Positions 37,408 through 46,335 of a stretch of DNA of 64,000 bases are shown here, one piece after another. The DNA lies in NCBI RefSeq assembly GCF_015207755.1, contig NZ_JADEWH010000011.1, positions 117,411 through 181,410 of the forward strand, written 5' to 3'. Origin of the DNA: Nodularia sp. LEGE 06071. GTDB taxonomy: Bacteria; Cyanobacteriota; Cyanobacteriia; Cyanobacteriales; Nostocaceae. Numbering within the stretch: the first letter of the stretch is position 1; the number at the start of each line of letters is the position of its first letter. A program made the position numbers and the translations under genes. Under the pieces are notes generated by a model, which was not told the DNA's origin, made no database searches, and worked only from the letters and a program-made list of their open reading frames with translations.

Positions 37408-38799
37408 TTATATTAAATTTTCCAACTCTTGCTGCAAATCATTGGTTAAGTCAGCAACAGCTTTTTTTGCAGCTAAACGATTTTCTTTATACGCCGGGTA
37501 ACGCTCTGATACTGATATCGGCTCACCAATGGTAATTTTTACCCGTTGTTTACCTAACTGTGGCATCTGACCAAGTTTATCACCTTTAATTCGAGCAACC
37601 ATTTTCCACAAAATTAAAGTTGTCTCAGCAAACCTTTCGGCTGTGGGCTTTTCGCGGATATAACTACCGGAAACTGCGACAAAACTTTCTACTAATCTCA
37701 TGTGCCACATTCGGGAATGGGCTTCTTCGGCGACGCGATCGCCTAATGCTTTCTCTACAGGTGATAATGCTTTGATATCCTTAAACTCTTCTCTAAATAT
37801 ATAATTCCAACCAGCCTGTTCTACCCGCCGACAGCGATCGCTTAATTGTCCTTTGGATAGTAAGTTAAAATATTCCTCAGATATGCGTAAAGCTGTATCT
37901 AATAAAGCTTGCAACCGCATAACTAAAGCGGCATTGCGTTCGCTAGTTTCTGCGGCTAAAGTTTTAGCATCCGGCAACTTTTGATGATAAAACCGCGTGT
38001 AAAACTGTTCCATCAACGAAAGTAAGTGTTCTGCTAAGGTCAACAACCTGGGATAAAGTGACTCCAGACAACTCACCTCATTTTGCTGTCCCGAATGCAC
38101 TACCAAACCACTGGCCGCTTCTAATTGGGTTAACAGATCCGCGATCGCACTCCAAGGCGCAGCCACATAATCATATTTAATCCCAACTGGTACAATTAAA
38201 ACTTGTTCCGAGCGTTCCTGCTTTTGCAAATCTTCCGCACACCAAAAGCCTAATTGGGCGATACCCGGTTCCAAGGGGCTGATAAATTCCGACAAACCAT
38301 TCGTAGCACCTTCTGGCGCAGCGGCCATCGGGAATTGACCATTAGCAAACAAATCACGCGCCGAACGTAACCCCGTCCAGTCAGCCTTACCCCGTTGAAT
38401 CGAAGTCCCACCCAAACGCGAAGCCATCCAACCCACGTAAGAACCTGCCCATAGAGGAATGCCGCGATCATAGATAAAATGAGCATGAATCGGCAACTGT
38501 AGCGCTGTGTTCTGCTTTCGTGCTACTTTTGGCACGAGTTGAGAAAACAAGTAAGTCAAGCAAAAGGGATCTTCTGTTTTAGGATGGCGAAATGCCAACA
38601 AAAAGCGGACTTTACCCTCTTGAAACTGGCGATAAAGATCCACCAACACCTCTACATTATCTGCTTCAATTTGGGTAATAGCTGTTTGCCAGTTAATCCA
38701 ACTCGGTAGCAACAGATGAAAGCCTTTCAGAACCAAGGGATTGAAGGCTGGAGGAATAAATTCTAGGGGTGCTTGTGCTTGATAAATTATATCTGGCAA
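37408..38799 (-). CDS. PlsC-like acyltransferase domain protein
   Basis: A 463-aa protein with a glycerolipid-acyltransferase-like core in the first ~220 residues: LAFRHPKTEDPF at the motif-I position, SIQRGKADWTG, and AAPEGATNG like the EGT motif III. The usual HX4D is replaced by a looser HPKTED arrangement. The C-terminal half is helical and unassigned. It probably moves acyl groups to lipids or pigments at a membrane; the substrate is unknown. The start is TTG 38799 with AGGAG ten bases upstream. It diverges from proS with about 70 bases between. Confidence 0.7.
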   Translation of the reverse strand: MPDIIYQAQAPLEFIPPAFNPLVLKGFHLLLPSWINWQTAITQIEADNVEVLVDLYRQFQEGKVRFLLAFRHPKTEDPFCLTYLFSQLVPKVARKQNTALQLPIHAHFIYDRGIPLWAGSYVGWMASRLGGTSIQRGKADWTGLRSARDLFANGQFPMAAAPEGATNGLSEFISPLEPGIAQLGFWCAEDLQKQERSEQVLIVPVGIKYDYVAAPWSAIADLLTQLEAASGLVVHSGQQNEVSCLESLYPRLLTLAEHLLSLMEQFYTRFYHQKLPDAKTLAAETSERNAALVMRLQALLDTALRISEEYFNLLSKGQLSDRCRRVEQAGWNYIFREEFKDIKALSPVEKALGDRVAEEAHSRMWHMRLVESFVAVSGSYIREKPTAERFAETTLILWKMVARIKGDKLGQMPQLGKQRVKITIGEPISVSERYPAYKENRLAAKKAVADLTNDLQQELENLI

Positions 38800-38871
38800 G
38801 GTAATCGCTCCTGATTGATGGAAAATTTGAGACTTAACCGATTTTAATAATTCTGGAAAGGAAAAATCACG

Positions 38872-40680
38872 ATGCGACTGTCACAAATGTTATTCGTCAC
38901 ACTCAGGGATGATCCGGCTGATGCTGAGATTCCCAGCCATAAACTCTTACTCCGGGCGGGTTACATTCGTCGCATCGGTAGCGGTATTTATGCTTATCTG
39001 CCTTTGATGTGGCGGGTATTACAAAAAGTTTCCCAAATTGTCCGCGAAGAAATGAACGCCACAGGCGCACAAGAATGTCTCTTACCCCAATTACAACCGG
39101 CTGAGTTGTGGAAGGAGTCGGGACGCTGGGACACCTACACCAAAGCCGAGGGAATTATGTTTTCCCTCATCGACCGTCGGGAGCAACAATTAGGATTAGG
39201 TCCGACTCATGAGGAAGTGATCACGACTGTTGCTCGTGATATGATTCGCTCTTATCGCCAACTACCGTTACATTTATATCAAATTCAAACGAAATTCCGC
39301 GATGAAATTCGCCCCCGTTTTGGGTTGATGCGGGGAAGAGAATTTATTATGAAAGACGGCTACTCTTTCCATGTGGATGAAGTCAGCCTCAAGGAAACCT
39401 ACCAAGATATGTATCAAGCCTATAGCAATATGCTCCGCCGTTCTGGTTTAGCATTCCGGGCTGTGGAAGCTGATTCTGGGGCAATTGGCGGTTCTGGTTC
39501 GACAGAATTTATGGTGTTGGCGGATGCGGGAGAAGATGACGTTCTCTACACTGAAGATGGCAAATATGCTGCTAACGTCGAAAAAGCCGTTTCTTTAGCC
39601 ATTGATGCGGAAGTTTCACCGTTTACAAGCTATGAAAAACGAGAAACACCAGGAACGGAAACCATAGAAAAAGTTTGTACTTTGCTCAAATGTTCTCCTA
39701 CGCAAATTGTTAAAAATGTCCTTTACCAAACAGTTTATGATAATGGGATAACGGTTTTGGTATTGGTGAATATCCGGGGTGATCAGGAAGTCAATGAAGT
39801 CAAGTTGCAGAATGAATTGACCAAACTAGCTGCTAATTATGGTGCTAAAGCTATTATTTCTTTGGATGTACCCAATGCCGAAATGCAGCAAACATGGGCA
39901 GCTAAATCTTTACCTTTAGGTTATATTGCGCCTGATATTGCAGATGAGTATATTTCTGCTAATAAACAGTTTTCTTCCCAGTTTCTGCGGTTGGTAGATA
40001 AAACAGCCGTTGATTTAAAAAACTTTGTTACAGGTGCAGATGAAACTGGCTATCACGTAGTTGGTGCTAATTGGGGAGAGCATTTCCCACTACCAAATAC
40101 AATAGTAGATATACGTAAAGCTAGACCAGGCGATCGCGCGGTTCACAACACTGAACAAACTCTACAAACAGCCAGAGGAATTGAAGTCGGTCATATTTTC
40201 CAACTGGGTACGAAATATTCTCAAGCGATGGGCGCAACCTATACAAATGAACAAGGTGAAGAAAATCCTCTATTCATGGGTTGCTATGGGGTGGGTGTAT
40301 CCAGGTTGGCACAATCGGCTGTAGAGCAATCTTATGATAAAGATGGGATTATTTGGCCAGTAGCGATCGCACCTTATCATGCGATCGTCACAATTCCCAA
40401 CATCAAAGATGCTCAACAACTCGAAATCGCCCAAAAACTTTACACTGAACTAAACAAAGCAGGCGTAGAAACATTACTCGATGACCGAGACGAACGCGCG
40501 GGGGTAAAATTCAAAGATGCCGATTTAATTGGTATACCTTACAGAATAGTTACAGGTCGAGCGATTAACAACGGCAAAGTAGAAATAGTAAAACGCGCCA
40601 CCCGTGAAACTCAAGAAATCGCTATTGAGGAAGTTGTCAACACACTCCAACAGTGGATTAAAACAGCGATAGAAGGATAA
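38872..40680 (+). CDS. proS: Prolyl-tRNA synthetase (bacterial type)
   Basis: A 602-aa class II synthetase. The N-terminal catalytic part has [26 protein letters not shown]-like [19 protein letters not shown] and [10 protein letters not shown] (motif 2 region). An inserted YbaK-like editing domain spans about 235-400 ([18 protein letters not shown]). Motif 3 ([11 protein letters not shown]) follows, then the anticodon-binding domain ([30 protein letters not shown]). It charges tRNA-Pro and edits mischarged alanine. AAAGGAAA lies upstream of ATG 38872. Confidence 0.95.
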   Translation: MRLSQMLFVTLRDDPADAEIPSHKLLLRAGYIRRIGSGIYAYLPLMWRVLQKVSQIVREEMNATGAQECLLPQLQPAELWKESGRWDTYTKAEGIMFSLIDRREQQLGLGPTHEEVITTVARDMIRSYRQLPLHLYQIQTKFRDEIRPRFGLMRGREFIMKDGYSFHVDEVSLKETYQDMYQAYSNMLRRSGLAFRAVEADSGAIGGSGSTEFMVLADAGEDDVLYTEDGKYAANVEKAVSLAIDAEVSPFTSYEKRETPGTETIEKVCTLLKCSPTQIVKNVLYQTVYDNGITVLVLVNIRGDQEVNEVKLQNELTKLAANYGAKAIISLDVPNAEMQQTWAAKSLPLGYIAPDIADEYISANKQFSSQFLRLVDKTAVDLKNFVTGADETGYHVVGANWGEHFPLPNTIVDIRKARPGDRAVHNTEQTLQTARGIEVGHIFQLGTKYSQAMGATYTNEQGEENPLFMGCYGVGVSRLAQSAVEQSYDKDGIIWPVAIAPYHAIVTIPNIKDAQQLEIAQKLYTELNKAGVETLLDDRDERAGVKFKDADLIGIPYRIVTGRAINNGKVEIVKRATRETQEIAIEEVVNTLQQWIKTAIEG

Positions 40681-40695
40681 AATATATCTCTTGTA

Positions 40696-40738
40696 GGGCA
40701 GGCATACTTCGACAAGCTCAGTACAAGTCTTGCCTGCC
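40696..40738. repeat. 43-bp hairpin repeat immediately before xisH
   Basis: The arms GGGCAGGCA (from 40696) and TGCCTGCC (ending at 40738) form a stem around a 26-base motif at 40702-40727 that is present exactly at 22825-22850. This is likely a small dispersed element or the remnant of one. Confidence 0.55.
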
Positions 40739-40750
40739 ATTGATACCAAA

Positions 40751-41164
40751 ATGGCTAAAGACAAATTTCACGATGCTGTCAAAAATGCCTTAGTTAAAGA
40801 AGGTTGGACGATAACAAATGACCTCTTATTCATTTCATTTGGAGGAGTAGATTTATATGTAGACTTGGGTGCAGAAAAAATGCTTGCAGCCCAAAAGGAT
40901 AATCAAAAAATAGCAGTTGAGATAAAAAGTTTTCTTGGTGATTCTACAATTTCTGAATTTCACCAAGCCCTTGGGCAATTGCTGAATTATCGTTTAATTT
41001 TACGGCGACAGGAACCAGAAAGAATTTTATATTTAGCCGTCCCCCTTGATATTTACGAAAGTTTTTTTAAGCTAGAATTTACACAAATTGCTATTGCAGA
41101 TTATCAGTTAAAAATTATTGTCTATAATATTGAGCAGGAGGCAATATCTCAATGGATAAATTAG
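40751..41164 (+). CDS. xisH: XisH-family protein (fdxN element excision controlling factor-like)
   Basis: A 137-aa protein from ATG 40751; the TTG at 40730 lies in the preceding hairpin repeat. It matches XisH from the start (MAKDKFHDAVKNALVKEGW) and has an endonuclease-like core with VEIKSFLG (a PD-(D/E)XK type E-x-K) and FHQALGQLLNYR. XisH and XisI were found as factors needed for excision of the fdxN element in heterocysts, but they are widespread in cyanobacteria without any element. It overlaps xisI by 13 bases. The real biochemical role is unknown; a toxin-antitoxin or defence role is an open possibility. Confidence 0.88.
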   Translation: MAKDKFHDAVKNALVKEGWTITNDLLFISFGGVDLYVDLGAEKMLAAQKDNQKIAVEIKSFLGDSTISEFHQALGQLLNYRLILRRQEPERILYLAVPLDIYESFFKLEFTQIAIADYQLKIIVYNIEQEAISQWIN

Positions 41165-41487
41165 AAAAATATCGTAATTACATTGAAAATATACTCAAAG
41201 AATACAGTCAATATAAACCCTCTTATGGAGATGTAGAACTACAGTTAGTTATTGATAGAGAAAATAACCATTATCAGCTAATGACTGTAGGTTGGGATGG
41301 AGAAAAACGCATTCACGGAATTATGCTACATATTGATATTAAAGATCGGAAAATTTGGATACAACATAATGGAACTGAGAAGAGAATTGCTCAAGATTTA
41401 TTAGATTTAGGTGTACCCAAACAAGATATTGTTTTAGCCTTTCACTCACCAATGAGAAGAAAGTATACAGATTTTGCTGTCAGTTAA
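41152..41487 (+). CDS. xisI: XisI-family protein (fdxN element excision controlling factor-like)
   Basis: A 111-aa protein, the usual XisI length, with YGDVELQLVIDRENNHYQL, GWDGEKRIHGIMLHIDI, IWIQHNGTE and a C-terminal DIVLAFHSP. AGGAGG at 41136-41141 lies inside the xisH coding region just upstream of ATG 41152, and the genes overlap by 13 bases, so expression is coupled. It always accompanies XisH and probably forms a complex with it. No recombinase gene (xisF type) is nearby. Confidence 0.88.
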   Translation: MDKLEKYRNYIENILKEYSQYKPSYGDVELQLVIDRENNHYQLMTVGWDGEKRIHGIMLHIDIKDRKIWIQHNGTEKRIAQDLLDLGVPKQDIVLAFHSPMRRKYTDFAVS

Positions 41488-41546
41488 AATACGATCTGAT
41501 AATTACTTAGGTTGAGAGAATTGGCGAAAGTTGGAAAAATCCGATT

Positions 41547-42146
41547 TTAATCTTCAATACCTGCATCCCGCAATCGTTTTTCTAACTCTTGTAAACGTTG
41601 CAAAGCAGCTTCCTTCTCGCGTCTTTCTTTTTCCACCAACTCAAACCCCCACAACAATAAATTTCCCGCTTTATCCCACCACCTCAACCAGTAACCTTGA
41701 CGATTTTCTCGTTTTCCTGACCACACACCAATAAATAATTCCATTTCCTCCAGCCAGTAGCGCTGATTCTCATCTGAGGAACGTAATTGATATTTACCAG
41801 ACTCATGTAAACCATGCACTTCTAAAATACCGTTGTCAGGTTCAAAAATCAGGTAATTAGGAACTTGTAAAACTTGTTCGTAAAAAAACCATTTTCCCGG
41901 AGGATAGGTAAGTTTATTGGAATATTCATTACCATCAGTATCTGAGAGAAATTCCATGACCACAGAGGGAATTTCTCCCTGTTTATGAGGGGTATAACTG
42001 CGTTTTACTTGCTCTCTGGGTACAGTGATTCTCGGCACGTAAGCCCAATCAGGTGCTTTTACCACAATTTTCTCATTAACTGTGGCACAAATGCCATGAA
42101 GTGGGGAAGATGTAGGTATAAATTTCTGTAAATATTTCTCTGCCAA
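41547..42146 (-). CDS. Uma2-family (DUF820) restriction-endonuclease-like protein, probably 5' shortened
   Basis: A 199-aa protein matching the Uma2/DUF820 family: KAPDWAYVPRI, then SVVMEFLSDTDG, PGKWFFYEQVLQVPNYLIFEP and YWLEEMELFIGVW, ending in a charged coiled coil. These are PD-(D/E)XK-fold proteins very abundant in cyanobacteria, with unknown role. The available start is a TTG at 42146 without a ribosome-binding site, and the family's usual N-terminal ~60 residues are missing, while a stop lies a few codons upstream. The gene may be a truncated remnant. The catalytic core appears intact from the VKAPD motif on. Confidence 0.62.
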   Translation of the reverse strand: MAEKYLQKFIPTSSPLHGICATVNEKIVVKAPDWAYVPRITVPREQVKRSYTPHKQGEIPSVVMEFLSDTDGNEYSNKLTYPPGKWFFYEQVLQVPNYLIFEPDNGILEVHGLHESGKYQLRSSDENQRYWLEEMELFIGVWSGKRENRQGYWLRWWDKAGNLLLWGFELVEKERREKEAALQRLQELEKRLRDAGIED

Positions 42147-42624
42147 TTTCAGGAAATAGCCATTAGAAATTTGATTAATATCCTAAAGGAGCAGATTCCC
42201 GAATTAAGCAAAAGTACACAGAAGTTTCGATACTTCATACCTGTGGAGATTTAATTTCACCAATAGTGAGGATGCAGGATCTTAAATATGTTCTTGTAGT
42301 CCCTGTTAGTATCCGTATTTCAAGAAACGATTATATTAACATTGAGGTTCGGGTGACGGACTATAACTGTCAACCTAAAATTAAAGATGAAATAAAGTTA
42401 CTATAGGTGCAGGATGACAAATTGCTGAAATAGCCTAAACAAGAGGATTCCTCATCTTAAATCTCAAATTGCTCTTGAAACAGGCAAAATATCAAGTAAG
42501 CATAACTTTCATAAATCAAGACATCTTTAGATTTTAAAAAACTCCCCACACATCGAAATCGTCTTAAACCAGGCTGCTCCTCTGAACCACACTATCTCAA
42601 TCCTCAGTCAAGAAGGTTTTAAAC
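42147..42624. other. Intergenic region upstream of the GerMN gene, no gene seen
   Basis: 478 bases with no coding frame and no obvious hairpin. It may include the lost 5' part of the Uma2 gene and the promoter of the GerMN gene. Confidence 0.4.
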
Positions 42625-43227
42625 ATGAACGACCAACAAGGATCTAAGCGAATTTCTTCAGGTGTAATTGCAGCAGTCTCAGCAGCAGTTGTAGCGGTGG
42701 GTGGTGGTGTAGCTTGGCTTGCTTCCAACCAGTCTCCTACATCCAACCCATCTCATACCATCACCCAGCCCAATCAGCCAGCAATTACTCAGCCAGGACA
42801 AGAACAAACACCTAGTGTCTATTGGCTAAAATCAAATCCCACCAGTTTCGATTTGGTTCCCCAGCCAGTTCAAATAGCTGCTACACAACCCAATCAAGTT
42901 TTAGAAAATGCTTTCCAAGCTTTATTAGCCGGACCAACAGAAGGCACAGATTCTACAACCATTCCCCAAGGAACCAAGTTGCTGGGGCTGAAGAGGGAAA
43001 ATGATGAAGTTCACGTTAATTTATCTAACGATTTTACTCAGGGCGGCGGTAGTGCCTCGATGATCGGTCGCATCGGACAAGTTGTTTATACTGCTACAAC
43101 ATTAGATCCAAACGCTAAAGTATACATTGAGGTAGACGGGGAACAGTTGGATATTTTAGGTGGCGAAGGTGTGGAGTTGCAACAGCCATTGACTCGTGAA
43201 AGCTTTGAGCAAAACTATCAGCTTTAG
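42625..43227 (+). CDS. GerMN-domain exported lipid/membrane-anchored protein
   Basis: A 200-aa protein. The N-terminal membrane segment VIAAVSAAVVAVGGGVAWLA (about residues 13-32) is followed by an S/T/P/Q-rich linker and a GerMN domain (VLENAFQALLAGPTEGTDS, DEVHVNLSNDF, IGQVVYTATTLDPNAKVYI). In firmicutes this domain occurs in spore germination protein GerM, a peptidoglycan-associated protein. In cyanobacteria it is probably a periplasmic cell-wall protein, with a role not defined. It is a single gene with its own leader. Confidence 0.82.
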   Translation: MNDQQGSKRISSGVIAAVSAAVVAVGGGVAWLASNQSPTSNPSHTITQPNQPAITQPGQEQTPSVYWLKSNPTSFDLVPQPVQIAATQPNQVLENAFQALLAGPTEGTDSTTIPQGTKLLGLKRENDEVHVNLSNDFTQGGGSASMIGRIGQVVYTATTLDPNAKVYIEVDGEQLDILGGEGVELQQPLTRESFEQNYQL

Positions 43228-43295
43228 TCAGTAATTCAGTGAACAGACTGGTTACTGTTCACTGACACATGACTCAGCTTTTGCCATTCAGCACC

Positions 43296-43629
43296 TCAAA
43301 GGTGCGAGCTTGTTTTTCTAGCCTTGTGGCCAGGCGAATCGCACACCCGATTAAACAATTCAAAAATCCTTTCATCTTCCCCGGTAGTAAGCGCAAGTCC
43401 CTTGAGTGCGGCGGCTAAGGATTCCAGCTTGCCACATTACCTTCAGGTATTTGGAAACATTTGCCTGCGAAGTCTGTTTTGCCTCTACCAATTCTTGCAG
43501 GCATTTTTGTTCTCTACGAGACGCTCCGCGAATATCCTGTAGCAAGTGTAGCAACGGTCGGTGCATCGGCTCACTTAACAGGGTGAAGTATTCGACTACT
43601 TGTTGCACCACTGAGGGAGGTACTAGCAA
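43296..43629 (-). pseudogene. ArsR/SmtB-family winged-helix regulator with a frameshift near its C-terminus
   Basis: The open frame (43372-43629, 85 aa) has an ArsR-type winged helix: LLQDIRGASR, then ELVEAKQTSQANVSKYLKVMWQAGILSRRTQGTCAYYR. Directly after the wing it runs into GR-stop. In another frame the sequence continues as DERIFELFNRVCDSPG (to a stop at 43296), which is the expected last helix of ArsR regulators. A one- or two-base indel near 43370 would therefore restore a protein of ~107 aa. No metal-binding CxC in helix 3 is evident. It could be a sequencing error or a real mutation. Confidence 0.6.
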
Positions 43630-43722
43630 CGCTTGTTTGATCAGGATTGACCCGCAATCACCGAGAATTTTACCAATGACTCATCTTGATATAAATCACT
43701 CACTTGATAAATAGATTAATAC

Positions 43723-44202
43723 TTAATCAGGGTTAATTCGCATCAAAGCCTGGCCATATTCCACAGGTTCGCCATTTTGCAGGAGAATTTCCATGACTTG
43801 TCCAGATACCTCAGCCTCAATTTCATTCATCAGCTTCATGGCTTCAATGATACAAACTGTTTGACCAACACGGACGCGATCGCCCACTTTCACAAAAGCG
43901 GCTTCACCTGGTGCCGGAGCGCTATAATACGTTCCTACCATCGGCGAAGGCACTTCTACTAATCTCTTATCAATGGTTGATGGGGGATTTGCTGACAACT
44001 GCACACTAGAAGTAGTGACAGCCGTCTCCAAGACGCGACTTGTTCCCACCTCCATGATCTGATTTGGCGCTGCTGGGGTTTCTCGTGAACTCGATTTACG
44101 TACCGTTAGTTCAAAGTCATCGCTTTTGAGCGTTACTTCAGCAATGTCTGTTTGGGCGATAGTTGCCAGCAGTTGGCGGATTTCATTAAATTCCAATGGC
44201 AC
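43723..44202 (-). CDS. accB: Biotin carboxyl carrier protein of acetyl-CoA carboxylase
   Basis: A 159-aa protein. The N-terminal helical segment is followed by a P/S/T-rich linker and the biotinyl domain (about 82-159), with the biotin site EAMKLMNE, biotinylated lysine K123, and PAPGEAAFVKVGDRV upstream. It carries carboxyl-biotin between AccC and AccAD in fatty-acid synthesis. It lies 107 bases downstream of efp on the same strand, the conserved efp-accB order in cyanobacteria. Confidence 0.95.
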   Translation of the reverse strand: MPLEFNEIRQLLATIAQTDIAEVTLKSDDFELTVRKSSSRETPAAPNQIMEVGTSRVLETAVTTSSVQLSANPPSTIDKRLVEVPSPMVGTYYSAPAPGEAAFVKVGDRVRVGQTVCIIEAMKLMNEIEAEVSGQVMEILLQNGEPVEYGQALMRINPD

Positions 44203-44309
44203 AGTTTTTATTACCTCGACCTAACCGTAAATCAAAATTTTAAGTTTGGCAGGGATTAAATCCCTGGATTAGGGATGAAATCATTATTGCTTCTGGAAAC
44301 AGAACAAAC

Positions 44310-44867
44310 TTATTCCCTGCCGAGATATTTATCTTCACGAGTATCAATTTTGATACGTTCGCCTTGAGCAACAAACAATGGAACCATGACAGTTGCTCCT
44401 GTTTCCAGAGTAGCTGGTTTAGTTCCACCTGTAGCCGTATCACCTTTGATACCTGGATCTGTTTGGACAATTTCCAAAACTACAGAGTTGGGTAGTTCCA
44501 CTTCTAGCACTTGCTCACCCCAACGAATCACATTAACTTCCATACCTTCTTTGAGGTATTTTACGCGATCGCCAATTTGCGCCACGGTTAATCTGCTTTC
44601 TTCGTAGGTTTCCATATCCATAAAGACTAGCTCTTCGCCCTCTTTATAGGTATGCTGCATCGTGCTTTTTTCCAGATTCGCTTGAGGTACTGTTTCCCCA
44701 GCTCGGAAGGTTTTTTCGACAACGCTGCCACTTTGGACGCTTTTGAGTTTTGTCCGCACAAAGGCAGAGCCTTTGCCTGGCTTAACGTGGAGGAATTCGA
44801 CCACTCGCCATACATTCCCGTCTAATACAATGGACACACCGGGTCGAAAGTCGTTACTAGATATCAT
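44310..44867 (-). CDS. efp: Translation elongation factor P
   Basis: A 185-aa protein of standard EF-P length. The KOW-like N-domain has ISSNDFRPG and [17 protein letters not shown], whose K/R at the loop tip is the modification position. The OB domains and the C-terminal signature [25 protein letters not shown] follow. EF-P relieves ribosome stalling at polyproline. It is upstream of accB and probably co-transcribed. Confidence 0.96.
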   Translation of the reverse strand: MISSNDFRPGVSIVLDGNVWRVVEFLHVKPGKGSAFVRTKLKSVQSGSVVEKTFRAGETVPQANLEKSTMQHTYKEGEELVFMDMETYEESRLTVAQIGDRVKYLKEGMEVNVIRWGEQVLEVELPNSVVLEIVQTDPGIKGDTATGGTKPATLETGATVMVPLFVAQGERIKIDTREDKYLGRE

Positions 44868-45130
44868 GAAGCTTTCAAATTTGGGAAGACAATCGGCATT
44901 TATTGTACCCTTCCAGGGTCGTAATTAGTCATTAATCATCAAGATATAAGTTCAGGAACTGGGGAACAGATGCTGAAAACTCATAACTAGACAAAAATTA
45001 TTCCCACTTAATCCCTACTTCCTAGTCCCTAATCACTAATTAAGCGATTACTCAGCACTCGTACTGTGGGAAGATGATTGATGGGTTAAGCCTAGTCAAC
45101 AATTTCATGTTGCATTTGAGTTATTCCATC

Positions 45131-46234
45131 ATGTTTAACATATTAAAATCCTGGCTGAAGCACAGCCTAATGGCAATATTGTTAGTAACAATATTTTTAG
45201 GCATAAGTGCAGCTGGCTGGACTCCTCCTAGTAACGCCGCCCTGCCATCTGGAAATGCAATTACTGAGGGCAAGGCTTTATTAAGGTATGCACTCCCCAT
45301 AGAGAATAAACCAGTCCGGCGACTGCAAGGCAGTTTAGAAGATATCTCCACCCAACTGCGGGCAAATCGGCGGTGGGGTGCTATCTCTAGCGACCTGAAA
45401 ACAGCCACACGCATTCTCGATCAACCTAACCAAATCCTAGCAAGCGTTCCCGAAGAACGCCAACCCCAAGCCGAAGCTTGGATTGCTGAGTTGAAATCCG
45501 GTGTTGATTCACTGCAAGAAGCGGTAAAAGTTAAAGACAAAGAACAAATTTTTGCAGGTAGAAACAAACTGCTGGATATAGTCACCCAGTTAGAAGAGTC
45601 AATGGTGACTGAATTTCCCTTTGAAGTGCCTGCTGAGTATCATAACCTCCCTCAACTCAAAGGGCGGGCCACAGTGGTAATGAAAACCAACAAAGGCGAC
45701 CTGACTATGGTGCTAGATGGTTATAGCGCCCCTGTCACAGCTGGCAACTTTGTCGATTTAGTGCAGCGAGGTTTTTATGACGGCTTAGAATTTACCCGTT
45801 CTGAAGAATCTTACGTCCTTCAAACCGGAGATCCTCCAGGAAAAGAAGTAGGTTTCATTGATCCAAAAACTGGCAAATACCGTGCCGTTCCTTTAGAAGT
45901 CTTGGTTGAAGGCGACGAGGAACCCACCTATGGTATTACTCTCGAAGAAGCTGGGCGTTATCTTGATATGCCAGTTCTGCCTTTTTCTTCCTTTGGCGCA
46001 TTGGCGATGGCTCGCCCGGAAACTGAAGCAAATGGAGGTTCTTCGCAATTTTTCTTCTTTTTGTTTGAGCCAGAACTTACTCCGGCGGGACGAAACCTGT
46101 TAGACGGTCGCTATGCCGTTTTTGGCTATCTCACCGAAGGCAAAGAAATTTTGGATCAGCTCAAGGAAGGTGACAAAATTGAATCAGCGACTGTGGTTCA
46201 AGGAATCGAAAATTTAGTTCAGCCCCAAGCTTAG
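45131..46234 (+). CDS. Cyclophilin-type peptidyl-prolyl isomerase, lumenal TLP40/CYP38-like
   Basis: A 367-aa protein from ATG 45131; the frame starts at 45074, but the earlier codons precede a classic signal peptide (HSLMAILLVTIFLGISAAG). After the signal there is a helical N-domain (about 40-175). The cyclophilin domain (about 190-365) has VMKTNKGDLTMVLDGYSAPV, NFVDLVQRGFYDGLEF, SSQFFFFLFEP and GRYAVFGYLTEG. This layout matches the plant thylakoid-lumen proteins TLP40/CYP38 that assist photosystem II assembly, so a lumen or periplasm location is expected. A terminator hairpin follows. Confidence 0.87.
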   Translation: MFNILKSWLKHSLMAILLVTIFLGISAAGWTPPSNAALPSGNAITEGKALLRYALPIENKPVRRLQGSLEDISTQLRANRRWGAISSDLKTATRILDQPNQILASVPEERQPQAEAWIAELKSGVDSLQEAVKVKDKEQIFAGRNKLLDIVTQLEESMVTEFPFEVPAEYHNLPQLKGRATVVMKTNKGDLTMVLDGYSAPVTAGNFVDLVQRGFYDGLEFTRSEESYVLQTGDPPGKEVGFIDPKTGKYRAVPLEVLVEGDEEPTYGITLEEAGRYLDMPVLPFSSFGALAMARPETEANGGSSQFFFFLFEPELTPAGRNLLDGRYAVFGYLTEGKEILDQLKEGDKIESATVVQGIENLVQPQA

Positions 46235-46263
46235 AAGATCTCTGAGTATAAATATGAGAGTTC

Positions 46264-46296
46264 GAGGAGTTGTTGATTACACTCCTCTTTTCTTTG
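46264..46296 (+). terminator. Rho-independent terminator after the cyclophilin gene
   Basis: The stem GAGGAGT (46264-46270) pairs with ACTCCTC (46281-46287), with a 10-base loop, followed by TTTTCTTTGG. It lies 30 bases after the stop codon. Confidence 0.6.
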
Positions 46297-46297
46297 G

Positions 46298-46335
46298 CTA
46301 ATGACCAATGACCAATGACTAATGACCAATGACTA
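46298..46335. repeat. Tandem CCAATGA heptamer repeat overlapping the thiL start
   Basis: Five heptamer units of the form (A)ATGACCA/ATGACTA run directly into the thiL coding sequence, and the thiL ATG (46329) is part of the last unit. Related units occur at 33439-33479 and 47350-47372. Confidence 0.65.

Noticed and set aside
40751..41487. An fdxN-type excision element around xisH-xisI
   Set aside because: No recombinase gene or attachment-site repeats are visible; the pair is common outside such elements.
42147..42624. tRNA or riboswitch in the long leader before the GerMN gene
   Set aside because: No cloverleaf, T-loop motif or known riboswitch core could be seen; the same holds for the other long gaps.
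43406..43714. Plus-strand frame opposite the ArsR gene
   Set aside because: The minus strand carries the clear winged-helix signature; the plus frame is a shadow.
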